Origin: Leptospirillum sp037442005
Lineage (GTDB): Bacteria; Nitrospirota; Leptospirillia; Leptospirillales; Leptospirillaceae
Length of the DNA: 64,000 nt
NCBI GenBank assembly: GCA_037442005.1
Contig: JBBIRA010000002.1
Location: 1-64,000 of the forward strand
Direction of reading: 5' to 3'
Shown in pieces: positions 52,006-60,809 of the stretch (positions within the stretch are counted from its first letter, which is position 1; every line of letters starts with the position of its first letter). Made by a program: the position numbers and the translations under genes. The notes below the pieces were generated by a model. It saw only the letters and a program-made list of their open reading frames with translations, was not told the DNA's origin and searched no databases.

Positions 52006-53430
52006 TCAGGAAACAGCCTGTTCAAGCGCTTCCCGCACAAGGACATGAAGCCGGTGAGGACCATCAGTCACCCCCTCCCCCTTTTTGACAAATGCCCGAA
52101 GCATCACACGACGGGCCGGAAGAGACAGTAACAGGTCCACCATGGGATCCATGGATAAGGTCATTGAAAGGGGATCCCAGACAGGAAGACCTCGGCCTTT
52201 AAAATCCTCAGGGTTTTCCGGACGGGTATCTCTCGTGGCGATATCGATTTTCAGGGAGCCGACCGGTAATCTCATTCGCTCGGAAAGAGTCCTCTCCATT
52301 GCACTGACCGAAATCTCATCCGGAAAAAGCGCATGGATCCGGCCGGATGGCCATTCGGACTCATAGACCAGGTCCCACCTTTTTTTCCGGCCCAAAAACG
52401 AAGACCACTCTTCTCCAAGTCTTTGCTTTTCGGGGTCTGGATCGGTTTTCCACAACCGGACCGCCTCGATCAGGGAGTGATCGGTCAATGACTGGTACCG
52501 GACCAGATCTTTGAGCGGATTTCCAGGACTTTGAAATTCAATCGTCGCCCCTAATAGACCGGCCAGATCCATATCAAACAAGCGCGTGGTCCGATGAAAG
52601 TAGATTTGCTGGTACATGAACGAGCGGATCACCAGGAACACCTCAAGAGCTCCCAGCCCAGACCGGTGAAGAGATAGCGTTTTCTGTTCGAAGCGGGTAT
52701 AGAACAAAAGGCGATCAAGATCCACCGGACCAATGGAAACACCGCACATATAGGAATCCCGGAGAACATAGTCCAGGTTGTCGACCGTAAACAGTCCTGA
52801 AAACAAGGGTTTAAGCGCCTTGATGAAATCAGGAGGCTCTGGAATCGAGAAATCCTGCCGCCCCCCTTTTCCGACTAGATACGCCACCCAGTCAGCCGAC
52901 AGTTTTTCTCCTTCCCAGAATATACCGCCGGGAGAGCGGTCCAGATTTTCAATCGGGGAACGCATCGGTCCGCGGATAATTTCCTGGCTGATCCGCTCAT
53001 GGGAGGTCTGAAATCGCTCTTTCAGAACATGATCATCATAAAAATGGCAGAAAGGACCATGTCCGCTATCATGAAAAAGGGCGGATACGCGAAGGAGAGA
53101 CTCAAAAAGGGCTGGTGACAGCGAATCGGGAAAGGAAAGCACAAATCCGGGGTAGAGATGCGTCCCGAATCTCCCGGCAATATGCATCGCTCCAAGAGAG
53201 TGAACAAAACGGGTATGCTCCGCCGAAGGAAAGACAAATCGGGCGCTTTGAAGCTGAAGAATAGATCGCAGCCGCTGGATCCAGGGAGAATCCACCAGAT
53301 CTTTTTCACAGGATCGGGTTTCCCGATCCGGCTGGGAGACAAACGGAATATACCCGTGAACAGGGTCGGAAAAAAGAGAGACCCCCTGTAGCAGAGGGGG
53401 TTGGGGCTGGAGGTTCGCGCTTTTGGACAT
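52006..53430 (-). CDS. HD-domain phosphohydrolase (dGTPase/SAMHD1-like)
   Basis: This 474-residue protein has the HD metal site spread over RFVHSLGAMHIA, SALFHDSGHGPFCH and VDNLDYVLRD. Its GFVLSFPDSL, RTTRLFDMDLAGLL and C-terminal regions resemble the bacterial dNTPase-like HD proteins. It may hydrolyse dNTPs or related nucleotides. It starts just downstream of rnpB, in the same direction. Confidence 0.85.
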   Translation of the reverse strand: MSKSANLQPQPPLLQGVSLFSDPVHGYIPFVSQPDRETRSCEKDLVDSPWIQRLRSILQLQSARFVFPSAEHTRFVHSLGAMHIAGRFGTHLYPGFVLSFPDSLSPALFESLLRVSALFHDSGHGPFCHFYDDHVLKERFQTSHERISQEIIRGPMRSPIENLDRSPGGIFWEGEKLSADWVAYLVGKGGRQDFSIPEPPDFIKALKPLFSGLFTVDNLDYVLRDSYMCGVSIGPVDLDRLLFYTRFEQKTLSLHRSGLGALEVFLVIRSFMYQQIYFHRTTRLFDMDLAGLLGATIEFQSPGNPLKDLVRYQSLTDHSLIEAVRLWKTDPDPEKQRLGEEWSSFLGRKKRWDLVYESEWPSGRIHALFPDEISVSAMERTLSERMRLPVGSLKIDIATRDTRPENPEDFKGRGLPVWDPLSMTLSMDPMVDLLLSLPARRVMLRAFVKKGEGVTDGPHRLHVLVREALEQAVS

Positions 53431-53445
53431 AACCTCCCCGAGTCC

Positions 53446-53819
53446 GTGAAAGATGTTCGTAAGCCGAGTTCTGTCATGCCTTCTATTGAAAGCAGGGCGA
53501 CCATTACTCTAGGTGCAGGGTTACCCCTGCACTCAAGCGACCTTACCCGGGAGCTTCGATCGGGCCGATCTTGTCCCTTTCGGGAACGCCCCCCTATTTG
53601 GTCTTGCACCAGGCGGGGTTTACCATGCCGTCCCTGTCACCAGGTCCGCGGTGAGCTCTTACCTCGCCTTTTCACCCTTACCCGGACGAATCCGGGCGGT
53701 ATTTTTTCTGTGGCACTTTCCTTCCCGTCACCGGGACTGGGAGTTACCCAGCGCCTTGCCCTTTGGTGCTCGGACTTTCCTCCCGGACGGATCCGGGCGG
53801 CCGCCTGAACATCTTTCAC
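53446..53819 (-). ncRNA. rnpB: RNase P RNA, bacterial class A
   Basis: This is the catalytic RNA that removes tRNA leaders. It is on the minus strand, about 374 nt. The P1 helix is a perfect 13-bp pairing of GTGAAAGATGTTC and GAACATCTTTCAC at the two ends. The conserved core pieces are GAGGAAAGTCCGAGCAC near the 5' end, then GCATGGTAAACCC, then GACAGAACTCGGCTTA at the 3' end. It lies between rnhA and the HD hydrolase gene. Confidence 0.95.
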
Positions 53820-53845
53820 TGGACCCGGAGAAGATTCCCTGGGGA

Positions 53846-54250
53846 TTACCTGGAAGCTGAAACGCGATCGAGCGCCTGATTCGCCAAGGCATCGGCCCGC
53901 ACATTCCGCTCCCTGGGGACGTGTTCAAAAACAACACGGTCGAACTTCCTGACTAGATCCCTGACTTTCTGGTACAGCGGGATAAGTCCCGGACTCTTCA
54001 CCTTGTATCGGCCAGTGACCTGACGGATGACCAGTTCCGAATCGGCTCTGACCGTGATTTCCTTCACTCCTTCGGAAAGAGCCGCGGAAAGCCCGGCAAT
54101 CATCGCCTGATACTCGGCGACATTGTTCGTTCCGTCCGGAAGCCTCACGCCCTCTTCACGAACGGGTTTTCCTGATGAATCGACAATCGTCCACCCGATC
54201 GCTGAAGGACCGGGATTTCCTCTTGAGGCACCATCACAATACAGGATCAC
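53846..54250 (-). CDS. rnhA: ribonuclease HI
   Basis: This enzyme degrades the RNA strand of RNA-DNA hybrids. The 134-residue protein has the four catalytic acids: ILYCDGASRGNPG, NNVAEYQAM, VRADSELVIRQ and ERNVRADALAN. It starts with GTG at 54250, overlapping the stop of the zinc-ribbon gene by 4 bp. Confidence 0.92.
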   Translation of the reverse strand: MILYCDGASRGNPGPSAIGWTIVDSSGKPVREEGVRLPDGTNNVAEYQAMIAGLSAALSEGVKEITVRADSELVIRQVTGRYKVKSPGLIPLYQKVRDLVRKFDRVVFEHVPRERNVRADALANQALDRVSASR

Positions 54251-54984
54251 GATGTTTTTGCATCCTCAATATAAAGCCATCGCTGGCAGTACTGGCAGGA
54301 CATGATCCGTTTTTTCTTTTTGACCTCCGTCACCGTTCTCGGAGGCAATGTGATGCGGCAGGATTCGCAGGCTCCATCAATGACTCTTGTTATAACCTGG
54401 CCATTTTTCTGGGAATCGCGAAGACGGCGGTAGGTGGCAAGCAGATCTTCATCAAACGCATTTTCGAGCGATTTTTTCGATTGCTCTATTTCCAGGATCC
54501 GGTGAGTTCTTGCCTGATTCTCCCCAGAGACCGTCAACGACATCTCTTCAACTCGCCGGCTTTCCAGAGCCAGCTCCTCTTCAAGAGCCTGGATCTTTCT
54601 GGAGAGAACAGACTGGGCCTCGAGGTTTGCGAGAATTTCTTCTTCCAGGCGATCTTTTTCATCCCGGCGGAATTCCGTCTCAGCCAAAAAAGCCTGAATA
54701 TCTCTGGCATGTTTCAGATCTTTTTGTTTTTTTTTGCTCTCTGAAAGCAACAGCTCCGTTTCTTTCAGTTCCCGCTCGATCCGCTGATGGCTGGTTTCAA
54801 GACCAATCAACTCCGCTTTCGAATGATCTAAGGCTCGGCTTAGTAATTCGACATGAGCCTTTTCCTTGTTGAGGGAGGACATGGCAATATTGGTTTGAGC
54901 ATTCAGCTTCTGTTCTTCGAGGTCCATGGATTGCAAACTATAAACCAGAGACAATGTATCCTGGAGTGAATGGTCCTCTGACAA
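54247..54984 (-). CDS. coiled-coil protein with C-terminal C4 zinc ribbon
   Basis: This 245-residue protein has long coiled-coil helices (residues about 20-180, rich in EKLR) and a C-terminal zinc ribbon with CESC and CQYC about 27 residues apart. It resembles the bacterial C4-type zinc-ribbon (DUF164-like) proteins thought to bind nucleic acid. Its conserved place next to rnhA and near rpoD fits that. The function is not proven. Confidence 0.85.
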   Translation of the reverse strand: MSEDHSLQDTLSLVYSLQSMDLEEQKLNAQTNIAMSSLNKEKAHVELLSRALDHSKAELIGLETSHQRIERELKETELLLSESKKKQKDLKHARDIQAFLAETEFRRDEKDRLEEEILANLEAQSVLSRKIQALEEELALESRRVEEMSLTVSGENQARTHRILEIEQSKKSLENAFDEDLLATYRRLRDSQKNGQVITRVIDGACESCRITLPPRTVTEVKKKKRIMSCQYCQRWLYIEDAKTS

Positions 54985-55024
54985 CCGACCCCCTTTTCCC
55001 GAATCTGCGGGCGATTTTTTTTAA

Positions 55025-55100
55025 TGGTGGGCCCACCAGGACTCGAACCTGGAACCAACCGGTTATGAGCCGGTAGCTCTGCCCATTGAGCTATAGGCCC
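55025..55100 (-). tRNA. tRNA with CAU anticodon (Met, or Ile2)
   Basis: A 76-nt cloverleaf with encoded CCA end. The acceptor stem pairs GGGCCTA with TGGGCCC with one G-T wobble. The anticodon stem CCGG(CTCATAA)CCGG holds CAT, and the T-arm is CCAGGTTCGAGTCCTGG. Sequence alone does not decide between elongator Met and lysidine-modified Ile2. It ends 12 bp downstream of the rpoD stop. Confidence 0.93.
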
Positions 55101-55112
55101 ACGCGTTCTTCC

Positions 55113-56915
55113 CTACCAGTCGACAAAACTCTTCAACTGTTTGCTTCTGGCGGGATGGCGAAGCTTCCTCAACGCCTTCGCTTCAATTTGTCGGATCCGT
55201 TCCCGGGTCACATCGAAGTCCTGGCCGACCTCCTCCAGTGTATGATCCGTCGACTCCCCGATTCCGAACCTTAATCGTATAACTCTTTCCTCACGATCCG
55301 TCAAGGTTCCGAGTGCTTTTCCGATTTTACGGACAAGATCATACCGGACCGCTGAGTCAATCGGCGAAATTGACTTCTTGTCCTCGATGAAGTCCCCAAG
55401 ATGGCTGTCTTCCTCTTCCCCGATAGGGGTTTCAAGAGAAATCGGTTCACGGGCAATCTTCAACACTCTCCGGACTTTCTCAACCGGCATCTGCATTTCC
55501 TTGGCCAGCTCTTCCGGAAGAGGCTCTCTTCCATACTGCTGAACCAGTTGCCGGGTTGTCCGGATGAGCTTATTGATCGTCTCGATCATGTGGACAGGGA
55601 TACGGATCGTTCGGGCCTGATCCGCAATAGCCCGGGTAATCGCTTGCCGGATCCACCAGGTTGCATAGGTTGAGAATTTGAATCCCCTCCGGTATTCAAA
55701 TTTATCAACCGCTTTCATCAGACCGATATTTCCTTCCTGAATCAGGTCCAGGAACTGCAATCCCCGATTTGTATACCGCTTGGCGATGGAGACAACCAGT
55801 CGAAGGTTTGCCTTGATGAGTTCCGCTTTGGCCTCACGGACTTTTTCTTCCCCGACTTCCAGCTGCCTTGCCCGTTCCCCGATCTCGTCGGCGGACAACA
55901 ATGCATCCACTTCCGCGCGTCTTACCTTTTCATTGGCCTCACGATACCGGATCAGGAGTTCCTGTCGATCTGGTTCGGAAAACTTTTCCGGAAGGTTCTC
56001 GGAACTGGCCATCAGATCAATGGCTTTCAGGATCTCTTCGCGCGAGGAGCCAAGCTTCCGGCGGATCTGGTCCATTTGCTTTGTCGAATGATCAATCAGT
56101 GAGACGACCTCGTGTAGCTGGCGGATCATGAGGTCCACCTGCTTCCGGTGCAGTTTCATCTCGGCGATCAACTCCACAATCTCGGATTTGACCTTATTTA
56201 ACTGATCCCTTCCGGCTTTTCTCCGGGAGGATGTTTTGGGTAACGAGTGCCAGTTCTCCGCCAGTTCGTTCATTTTGGAAAAATGTTCTGCAAGCTTTTC
56301 TGACTGGAGCATGAACTGATCCCTGGCTTCCCGGACCGCAGAGGAGGTCTCCCCTTCTTCGGAATCTTCCGACTCTTCCTCTTCAAAAACATCAACAATC
56401 TCGCGGATGCCGACCACTCCCGTTTCAAATCGTTCCCTTAATGACAGGATCGTCTTGATCGTAAAGGGCATTCCGAACAGGATCCCGGACACTTCCTTCT
56501 GTCCCTCTTCTATCCGTTGGGCGATCGCGATCTCACCTTCCCGGGTCAACAGGGGAACAGCGCCCATCTCCTTCAGATAAAGACGAACGGGGTCGTCGAT
56601 TTTGGAGAGGGCGCCGGGGGTCATGTCCATCCCCTCATCCGCATCTTCATCCCCTTCGGCAACAGCATGGGGGTCAACCTCGTCGAACCCCTCTTCATCT
56701 TCGGAATCGACATCACCAAATCCGACAGAAGCGCCATCTTCTTCCACAATGTCGATATTCATATCACCGAAGTAGCTCATCAGGTGATCGAGCTGATCAG
56801 AGCCGATAGCCTCCGGAGGCAATACATTGTTCAACTCGTCATAGGTCAGGTATCCGCGTTCTTTTCCGAGACTGATCAGATCTTTCATCTCGTTCAGTTT
56901 TTCGCCCTTACTCAT
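55113..56915 (-). CDS. rpoD: RNA polymerase primary sigma factor (sigma-70)
   Basis: This 600-residue housekeeping sigma factor has region 1.1 at the N-terminus, an acidic non-conserved stretch (about 60-95 and 150-210), region 2 (ANLRLVVSIAKRYTNRGLQFLDLIQEGNIGLMKAVDKFEYRRGFKFSTYATWWIRQAI in part), region 3, and region 4 with LTDREERVIRLRFGIG and the final helix-turn-helix. It is the last gene of the rpsU-yqeY-dnaG-rpoD operon. The ATG at 56915 follows GAGAGGAG. Confidence 0.95.
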   Translation of the reverse strand: MSKGEKLNEMKDLISLGKERGYLTYDELNNVLPPEAIGSDQLDHLMSYFGDMNIDIVEEDGASVGFGDVDSEDEEGFDEVDPHAVAEGDEDADEGMDMTPGALSKIDDPVRLYLKEMGAVPLLTREGEIAIAQRIEEGQKEVSGILFGMPFTIKTILSLRERFETGVVGIREIVDVFEEEESEDSEEGETSSAVREARDQFMLQSEKLAEHFSKMNELAENWHSLPKTSSRRKAGRDQLNKVKSEIVELIAEMKLHRKQVDLMIRQLHEVVSLIDHSTKQMDQIRRKLGSSREEILKAIDLMASSENLPEKFSEPDRQELLIRYREANEKVRRAEVDALLSADEIGERARQLEVGEEKVREAKAELIKANLRLVVSIAKRYTNRGLQFLDLIQEGNIGLMKAVDKFEYRRGFKFSTYATWWIRQAITRAIADQARTIRIPVHMIETINKLIRTTRQLVQQYGREPLPEELAKEMQMPVEKVRRVLKIAREPISLETPIGEEEDSHLGDFIEDKKSISPIDSAVRYDLVRKIGKALGTLTDREERVIRLRFGIGESTDHTLEEVGQDFDVTRERIRQIEAKALRKLRHPARSKQLKSFVDW

Positions 56916-57092
56916 TCCGCTCCTCTCAGGATTCCCTTTGTCAAACCCATGGCCAAAGAGATCTCAGCAAGACCAGTTATTCCGACGTCGTTTTTTCTCC
57001 CACTACAGGATCTTCACTGAAATGGGAATATCCGTACGGCACTTCATTAACAGATCACTAATCGTCTTGTTCTCCGCAACAGAGCGATGGGA

Positions 57093-58772
57093 TCATGCTC
57101 CGGCCATCCCTGAACCGCGGCGGTGACGGAACTGCAACCCGAGGCGTCTGACCATCGAAACAAGATCAGAAAGCCTTCCATCCCGGCCGTCACTTCCCGG
57201 AGGGAGCGCCATCCATGCAAGTGTCAGCGCCGGATTCCCTGCTATCAGCTGCTGAATATCCGAAGCCGTTGCAAACGGGCTTGCCCATAAACCGGAAAGC
57301 ACCAGATGATGATCCTTCCCCTGAAAAAAAGAAAAATCTTCCAGAGAAAGTACTTCTGACGGGTGGGGGGATCCTCCATCACCCCAAAGGCGCATCAATT
57401 CAACCAGAAGATTCTGTTCCGTCAATTCTCGATTGGTTCGCCGCTCTTTCTTTTCAGGGCCAGCAGCCGGTTCCCCCGAACCCCTGCCACCACCCTGTAG
57501 AATCCTGAGCGCCAACAGACTTTTGTCAAAGCCAAAAATACCCGCCCCGACAGACAGAAGGTGATCCTGTTCCAGCGGATCCAGGACTTTACGAACAAGC
57601 ACTTCAAAATTTTCAAGAACCGAATCCCTTGACTCCGGCCGTTCCAGCAAATGTTGTTCCATCTGACTGACAACATAAGAAGCCAATGGCGGTGCCTTTT
57701 CAATGCGTTCGAGAATCGCCGGCAGACCTTCCTTCCGAATCCACTCATCGGGATCCATCCCTGCAGGAGTCCCTACGGCCCGGACAGAAACCCGTGAATC
57801 AAAGACCAGACGGTCCAGTAAACGGACCATGGCATCCCGACCTGCCCGATCTCCATCAAACATCAGGACAACATCATCCACCAGACGGGACAGATGAATC
57901 AGATGCCCCGAGGTTAATGCTGTACCCAGGGGAGCCACCACATTCCCCAGCCCGCATTCCGACAGGACGATCACGTCAAAATACCCTTCGACAACGATCG
58001 CCTGCCGCTTCTGTTCCAGATGCTCCATGGCCTGGTCGAGGCCGAAAAGAACATCTTTTTTCCGGTAAAAAGGGTGTTCAGGAGAGTTCATATACTTGGG
58101 GCCGGTCCCTTCCCCCAGAACCCTGCCACCAAACGCCACAGGGAAGCCATGCTCGGTCCGGATCGGAATCGTCAGTCGTCCAGACATGAAGTCCCGGATG
58201 CCTCCTCCTCTTATCGGCCTGATCAACCCAAAAAATTCCATCTCCTTCACGCGTTCGGGAGAAGCCCCACGAACGGGGGAAGGAACCCCGGACGGAGAAA
58301 AACCCAGCCCGAACCTGTCAATCGTTTTTCGAGAAAGAAGGCGTTGATCAAGAAGGTACTCTCTGGCGGGACCTCCCTCGGGAGAAAATAGAGATTTTCG
58401 ATAATAGGCTTCAAATTCCCGGTACAGTGCCATGCAAAGCTTCCTTCGGTCTGAACCATCGGAACCAGCACGCTCAGGGGCAGGGATTCCTGCCCGTTCA
58501 CCCAGCATACGAAGTGCTTCTGGAAAGCTCTTGTGGTCCAGCCGTTCGACGAAGCGGAAAACATCTCCCCCTGACTGGCACCCGAAGCAATAAAAAAGCT
58601 GACGATCCGGATCAATCTGAAAAGACGGGGTCTTCTCCTCATGAAAAGGACACAGGGCTACCCAGACTCGCCCTCTCTTCCGAAGGGAAATCCTGGCCCC
58701 TGCAATCTCGAGAAGATCCGACGCTTTCCGGACTTTTTCAAGGTAATCTTTCCGGTCAGAAAAACCTTCCAG
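57093..58772 (-). CDS. dnaG: DNA primase (start codon unclear)
   Basis: Primase makes RNA primers for replication. The frame includes a complete CHC2 zinc finger upstream (LCPFHEEKTPSF to FYCFGCQSGGDVF). The RNAP-like core has GLGFSPSG, and the TOPRIM part has VVEGYFDVI and MFDGDRAGRDA. A C-terminal helicase-binding part follows. No ATG, GTG or TTG occurs in frame between the yqeY stop at 58782 and the zinc finger. I place the start at CTG 58772, which gives 559 residues, with low certainty. An ATG at 58508 would lose the zinc finger. dnaG is in the same frame as yqeY. Confidence 0.82.
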   Translation of the reverse strand: MEGFSDRKDYLEKVRKASDLLEIAGARISLRKRGRVWVALCPFHEEKTPSFQIDPDRQLFYCFGCQSGGDVFRFVERLDHKSFPEALRMLGERAGIPAPERAGSDGSDRRKLCMALYREFEAYYRKSLFSPEGGPAREYLLDQRLLSRKTIDRFGLGFSPSGVPSPVRGASPERVKEMEFFGLIRPIRGGGIRDFMSGRLTIPIRTEHGFPVAFGGRVLGEGTGPKYMNSPEHPFYRKKDVLFGLDQAMEHLEQKRQAIVVEGYFDVIVLSECGLGNVVAPLGTALTSGHLIHLSRLVDDVVLMFDGDRAGRDAMVRLLDRLVFDSRVSVRAVGTPAGMDPDEWIRKEGLPAILERIEKAPPLASYVVSQMEQHLLERPESRDSVLENFEVLVRKVLDPLEQDHLLSVGAGIFGFDKSLLALRILQGGGRGSGEPAAGPEKKERRTNRELTEQNLLVELMRLWGDGGSPHPSEVLSLEDFSFFQGKDHHLVLSGLWASPFATASDIQQLIAGNPALTLAWMALPPGSDGRDGRLSDLVSMVRRLGLQFRHRRGSGMAGA

Positions 58773-58781
58773 ACCCGTGAC

Positions 58782-59240
58782 TTACCCCCCCAGAAGCGAC
58801 TTCACCTTTTGACTCACCACCCGATTATCCACCCGACCCGACGTGTGGGGAGTCAGCCATTTCATGACAACTCCCATCTCTTTTGCCGAGGCGGCTTTTG
58901 TTTCACGGATGGCTTCGGCGATCAGGGCATCAATTTGCCCCTCAGACAAAGGCTCCGGCATGAATTCCCGGATCACCTGCATTTCGGACTTTTCCTTCAG
59001 GACGAGGTCTTCCCTTCCCCCTGCCGCAAATTGCGCGACAGACTCTTCCATCCGGCGCAGCATGCCTGAGAGAAGGTCCACAATCTCTTCTTCGGTGAGC
59101 GTTGCATCCCGACCTTTTTCGATGGCCTTGTTCTTGATCTGGGAGACAACCATCCTCAGGATCGAAAGCCGTTCCTTCTGACCGGAACGCATACTGTCCT
59201 TGATGTCAGACTGGATCCGCTCCAGAAGCGATGAAGACAT
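58782..59240 (-). CDS. yqeY: GatB/YqeY-domain protein
   Basis: This 152-residue helical protein starts SSLLERIQSDIKDSMRSGQKERLSILRM and has the conserved FMPEPLSEGQIDALIAEAI region and the KEMGVVMKWL motif. YqeY proteins resemble the tail domain of GatB. The function is unsettled. In Gram-negative bacteria it is usually found between rpsU and dnaG, as here. The ATG at 59240 is 3 nt after the rpsU stop. Confidence 0.92.
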   Translation of the reverse strand: MSSSLLERIQSDIKDSMRSGQKERLSILRMVVSQIKNKAIEKGRDATLTEEEIVDLLSGMLRRMEESVAQFAAGGREDLVLKEKSEMQVIREFMPEPLSEGQIDALIAEAIRETKAASAKEMGVVMKWLTPHTSGRVDNRVVSQKVKSLLGG

Positions 59241-59243
59241 TGA

Positions 59244-59441
59244 TTACCGAACCGCCATACGGGCGCGCTTCAAGGCTTTCTTTCTGGCAGAAAGAGCTTT
59301 TTTCTTCCGGCGCACGCTTGGCTTTTCGTAATGTTCTCTTTTTTTGATCTCCGAAAGGATACCGGCTTTTTCACACTGCTTTTTAAAGCGCTTGAGAGCA
59401 CTCTCAAATGATTCGTTTTCCTTGATCCGAACGCCTGTCAT
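59244..59441 (-). CDS. rpsU: 30S ribosomal protein S21
   Basis: This 65-residue basic protein matches S21: VRIKENESFESALKRFKKQCEKAGILSEIKKREHYEKPSVRRKKK. It is important for translation initiation. The start at 59441 follows CAGGAGGG. Fifteen upstream in-frame codons are not used. It begins the macromolecular-synthesis operon. Confidence 0.95.
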   Translation of the reverse strand: MTGVRIKENESFESALKRFKKQCEKAGILSEIKKREHYEKPSVRRKKKALSARKKALKRARMAVR

Positions 59442-59492
59442 GAACCCTCCTGTTTGGTTGAGCCTCATTTTTTTAAAATTGGGCATTTGTTA

Positions 59493-59521
59493 AGTTTAAC
59501 TCTTGGAACAAATTCTGTCAA
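59493..59521 (-). promoter_or_regulatory. sigma-70 promoter of the rpsU-rpoD operon
   Basis: On the minus strand a perfect TTGACA and TAAACT are 17 bp apart. The predicted start near 59486 gives a 45-nt leader. Confidence 0.7.
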
Positions 59522-59716
59522 AGCACCCCAACGGAACGGGAAAGGGATTTCAGCAAACGGTTAAACCCGGAGCTTATGGGCCCATTTCCAACACCAAATC
59601 ATCATCCATCATGGCCTCTGTGGCTTACACCCCGGCGATGGCTACCAGATATCCACTTCATGAATCAAGAGAAGGACGTGGCCAAAAAAGACAGCGCCTC
59701 CTCCTTTTTCATCTCC

Positions 59717-59732
59717 CTTATTTTATAAAATA
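59717..59732. repeat. perfect 16-bp AT palindrome
   Basis: TTATTTTATAAAATAA reads the same on both strands. It lies in the 580-bp region between rpsU and the HU gene, far from both promoters. It could be an operator or a cruciform, or be chance in AT-rich DNA. Nothing else was recognised between 59530 and 59850. Confidence 0.4.
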
Positions 59733-59855
59733 ATACATAGTATTACCTTCATTTCACCGATTCTTCTTCCGTGGTCTTCCCTGATTTCTTAAGGTGCGTT
59801 CCCCTCTGCCACCCATTTTGATCAATAAGACACTATCTTGGAGAACACAAAGAAT

Positions 59856-59884
59856 TTGCGAAATCTTTTTTTGTCTGATAGCAT
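59856..59884 (+). promoter_or_regulatory. possible sigma-70 promoter of the HU gene
   Basis: TTGCGA and TAGCAT are separated by 17 bp, about 140 bp upstream of the start codon. Each hexamer matches four positions. Confidence 0.45.
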
Positions 59885-60024
59885 CCCAGCGATATGCCGG
59901 CAATATTACTGGAAGCATGGGCTTCAATACGGCATAAACAATCCCGGCCTTCATATTGTCGGGCATCACACTCATGAGTCATCATTTCTTTCGATGAGTC
60001 TTCATCCGAACAAAGGAGCGTTCC

Positions 60025-60324
60025 ATGGCCAAATCCACCATGACCAAGTCCGACCTGATCGATGCCATCGCTGCCAAAAGCCCAACCCTGACTAAAAAGG
60101 CTGTTGGCGAAGTGGTGGACCATTTGTTCCGGACCGTTACGGAAAGCGTTGCCAAAGGGAATGAAGTCAGTGTGGTCGGTTTTGGAAAATTTCATTCAGT
60201 CAAGCGGAAAGCCAGAATGGGCCGGAATCCTGCTACCGGTGCAGCGATCAAGATCGCAGCAACCACTTCTCCCCGTTTTTCTGCAGGTAAAGCCTTTAAA
60301 GACGCAGTCGCCAAGAAGAAGTAA
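60025..60324 (+). CDS. HU-family DNA-binding protein
   Basis: This 99-residue nucleoid protein has TKSDLIDAIAAKSPTLTKKAVGEVVDHLF, the VVGFGKFHSVKRKARMGRNPATG beta-arm, and a Lys-rich end (KAFKDAVAKKK). The GRNPATG arm tip is the DNA-bending motif. HU and IHF subunits are hard to tell apart from one sequence. The ATG follows AAAGGAGC. Confidence 0.92.
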   Translation: MAKSTMTKSDLIDAIAAKSPTLTKKAVGEVVDHLFRTVTESVAKGNEVSVVGFGKFHSVKRKARMGRNPATGAAIKIAATTSPRFSAGKAFKDAVAKKK

Positions 60325-60348
60325 TCATTCTTTATTTATCCTTGAAGT

Positions 60349-60386
60349 CCATCGGGCCTCCCAGCCGGGGTCCGATGGCACTTTTC
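60349..60386 (+). terminator. terminator of the HU gene
   Basis: CCATCGG and CCGATGG form a 7-bp stem with an inner CCC/GGGG pairing. CACTTTT follows. It ends the HU message and faces the convergent HIT gene. Confidence 0.6.
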
Positions 60387-60447
60387 CCCCTTGTTCCCCA
60401 AGCGGACTGCCTAACTTAACAATGGTACGGTTCCGGTCGCGTCCTCA

Positions 60448-60798
60448 TTACCCGGGAGGCCAGGAAAGAATCCTACCACCCAAGAGGTGAAGGTGCAGGT
60501 GGCCAACCGTCTGTCCTCCATCCGGGCCGGTGTTGATCACTGTCCTGAACCCCCCCTCGGCAAGCCCCTCCCCGACAGCCGCCTGGACAACAAGAGCCAT
60601 GACGTCATCCCAACTACTCCCTTTTCCGGAAGAAGACCAGTCCACCATATCCTTCCCGTGTCTTTTAGGAATCACCAGCAGATGGACCGGAGCCTTCGGG
60701 GCAATATCCCGGATCACGATGGCCGAGCTATTTTCATAGACTGGTGTCACGGGAATGGTCCCTTCAATCATTTTGCAAAAAAGACAGTCATGGTCCAT
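60448..60798 (-). CDS. HIT-family nucleotide hydrolase (HinT-like)
   Basis: This 116-residue protein has CLFCKMIEGTIP at the start and the histidine triad GHLHLHLLGGR at the end. HinT-type enzymes cleave phosphoramidates of adenosine. It follows hisIE by 11 bp at the end of the histidine operon. Confidence 0.92.
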   Translation of the reverse strand: MDHDCLFCKMIEGTIPVTPVYENSSAIVIRDIAPKAPVHLLVIPKRHGKDMVDWSSSGKGSSWDDVMALVVQAAVGEGLAEGGFRTVINTGPDGGQTVGHLHLHLLGGRILSWPPG

Positions 60799-60809
60799 TG
60801 ATATTCTCC

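Noticed and set aside
53431..53850. Short frames within the RNase P RNA region
   Set aside because: The sequence is explained by the class A RNase P RNA, and the frames lack start sites.
58247..58642. Separate 131-codon frame overlapping dnaG
   Set aside because: It is another frame of the primase zinc-finger region. The true frame gives CPFHEEKTPSF.
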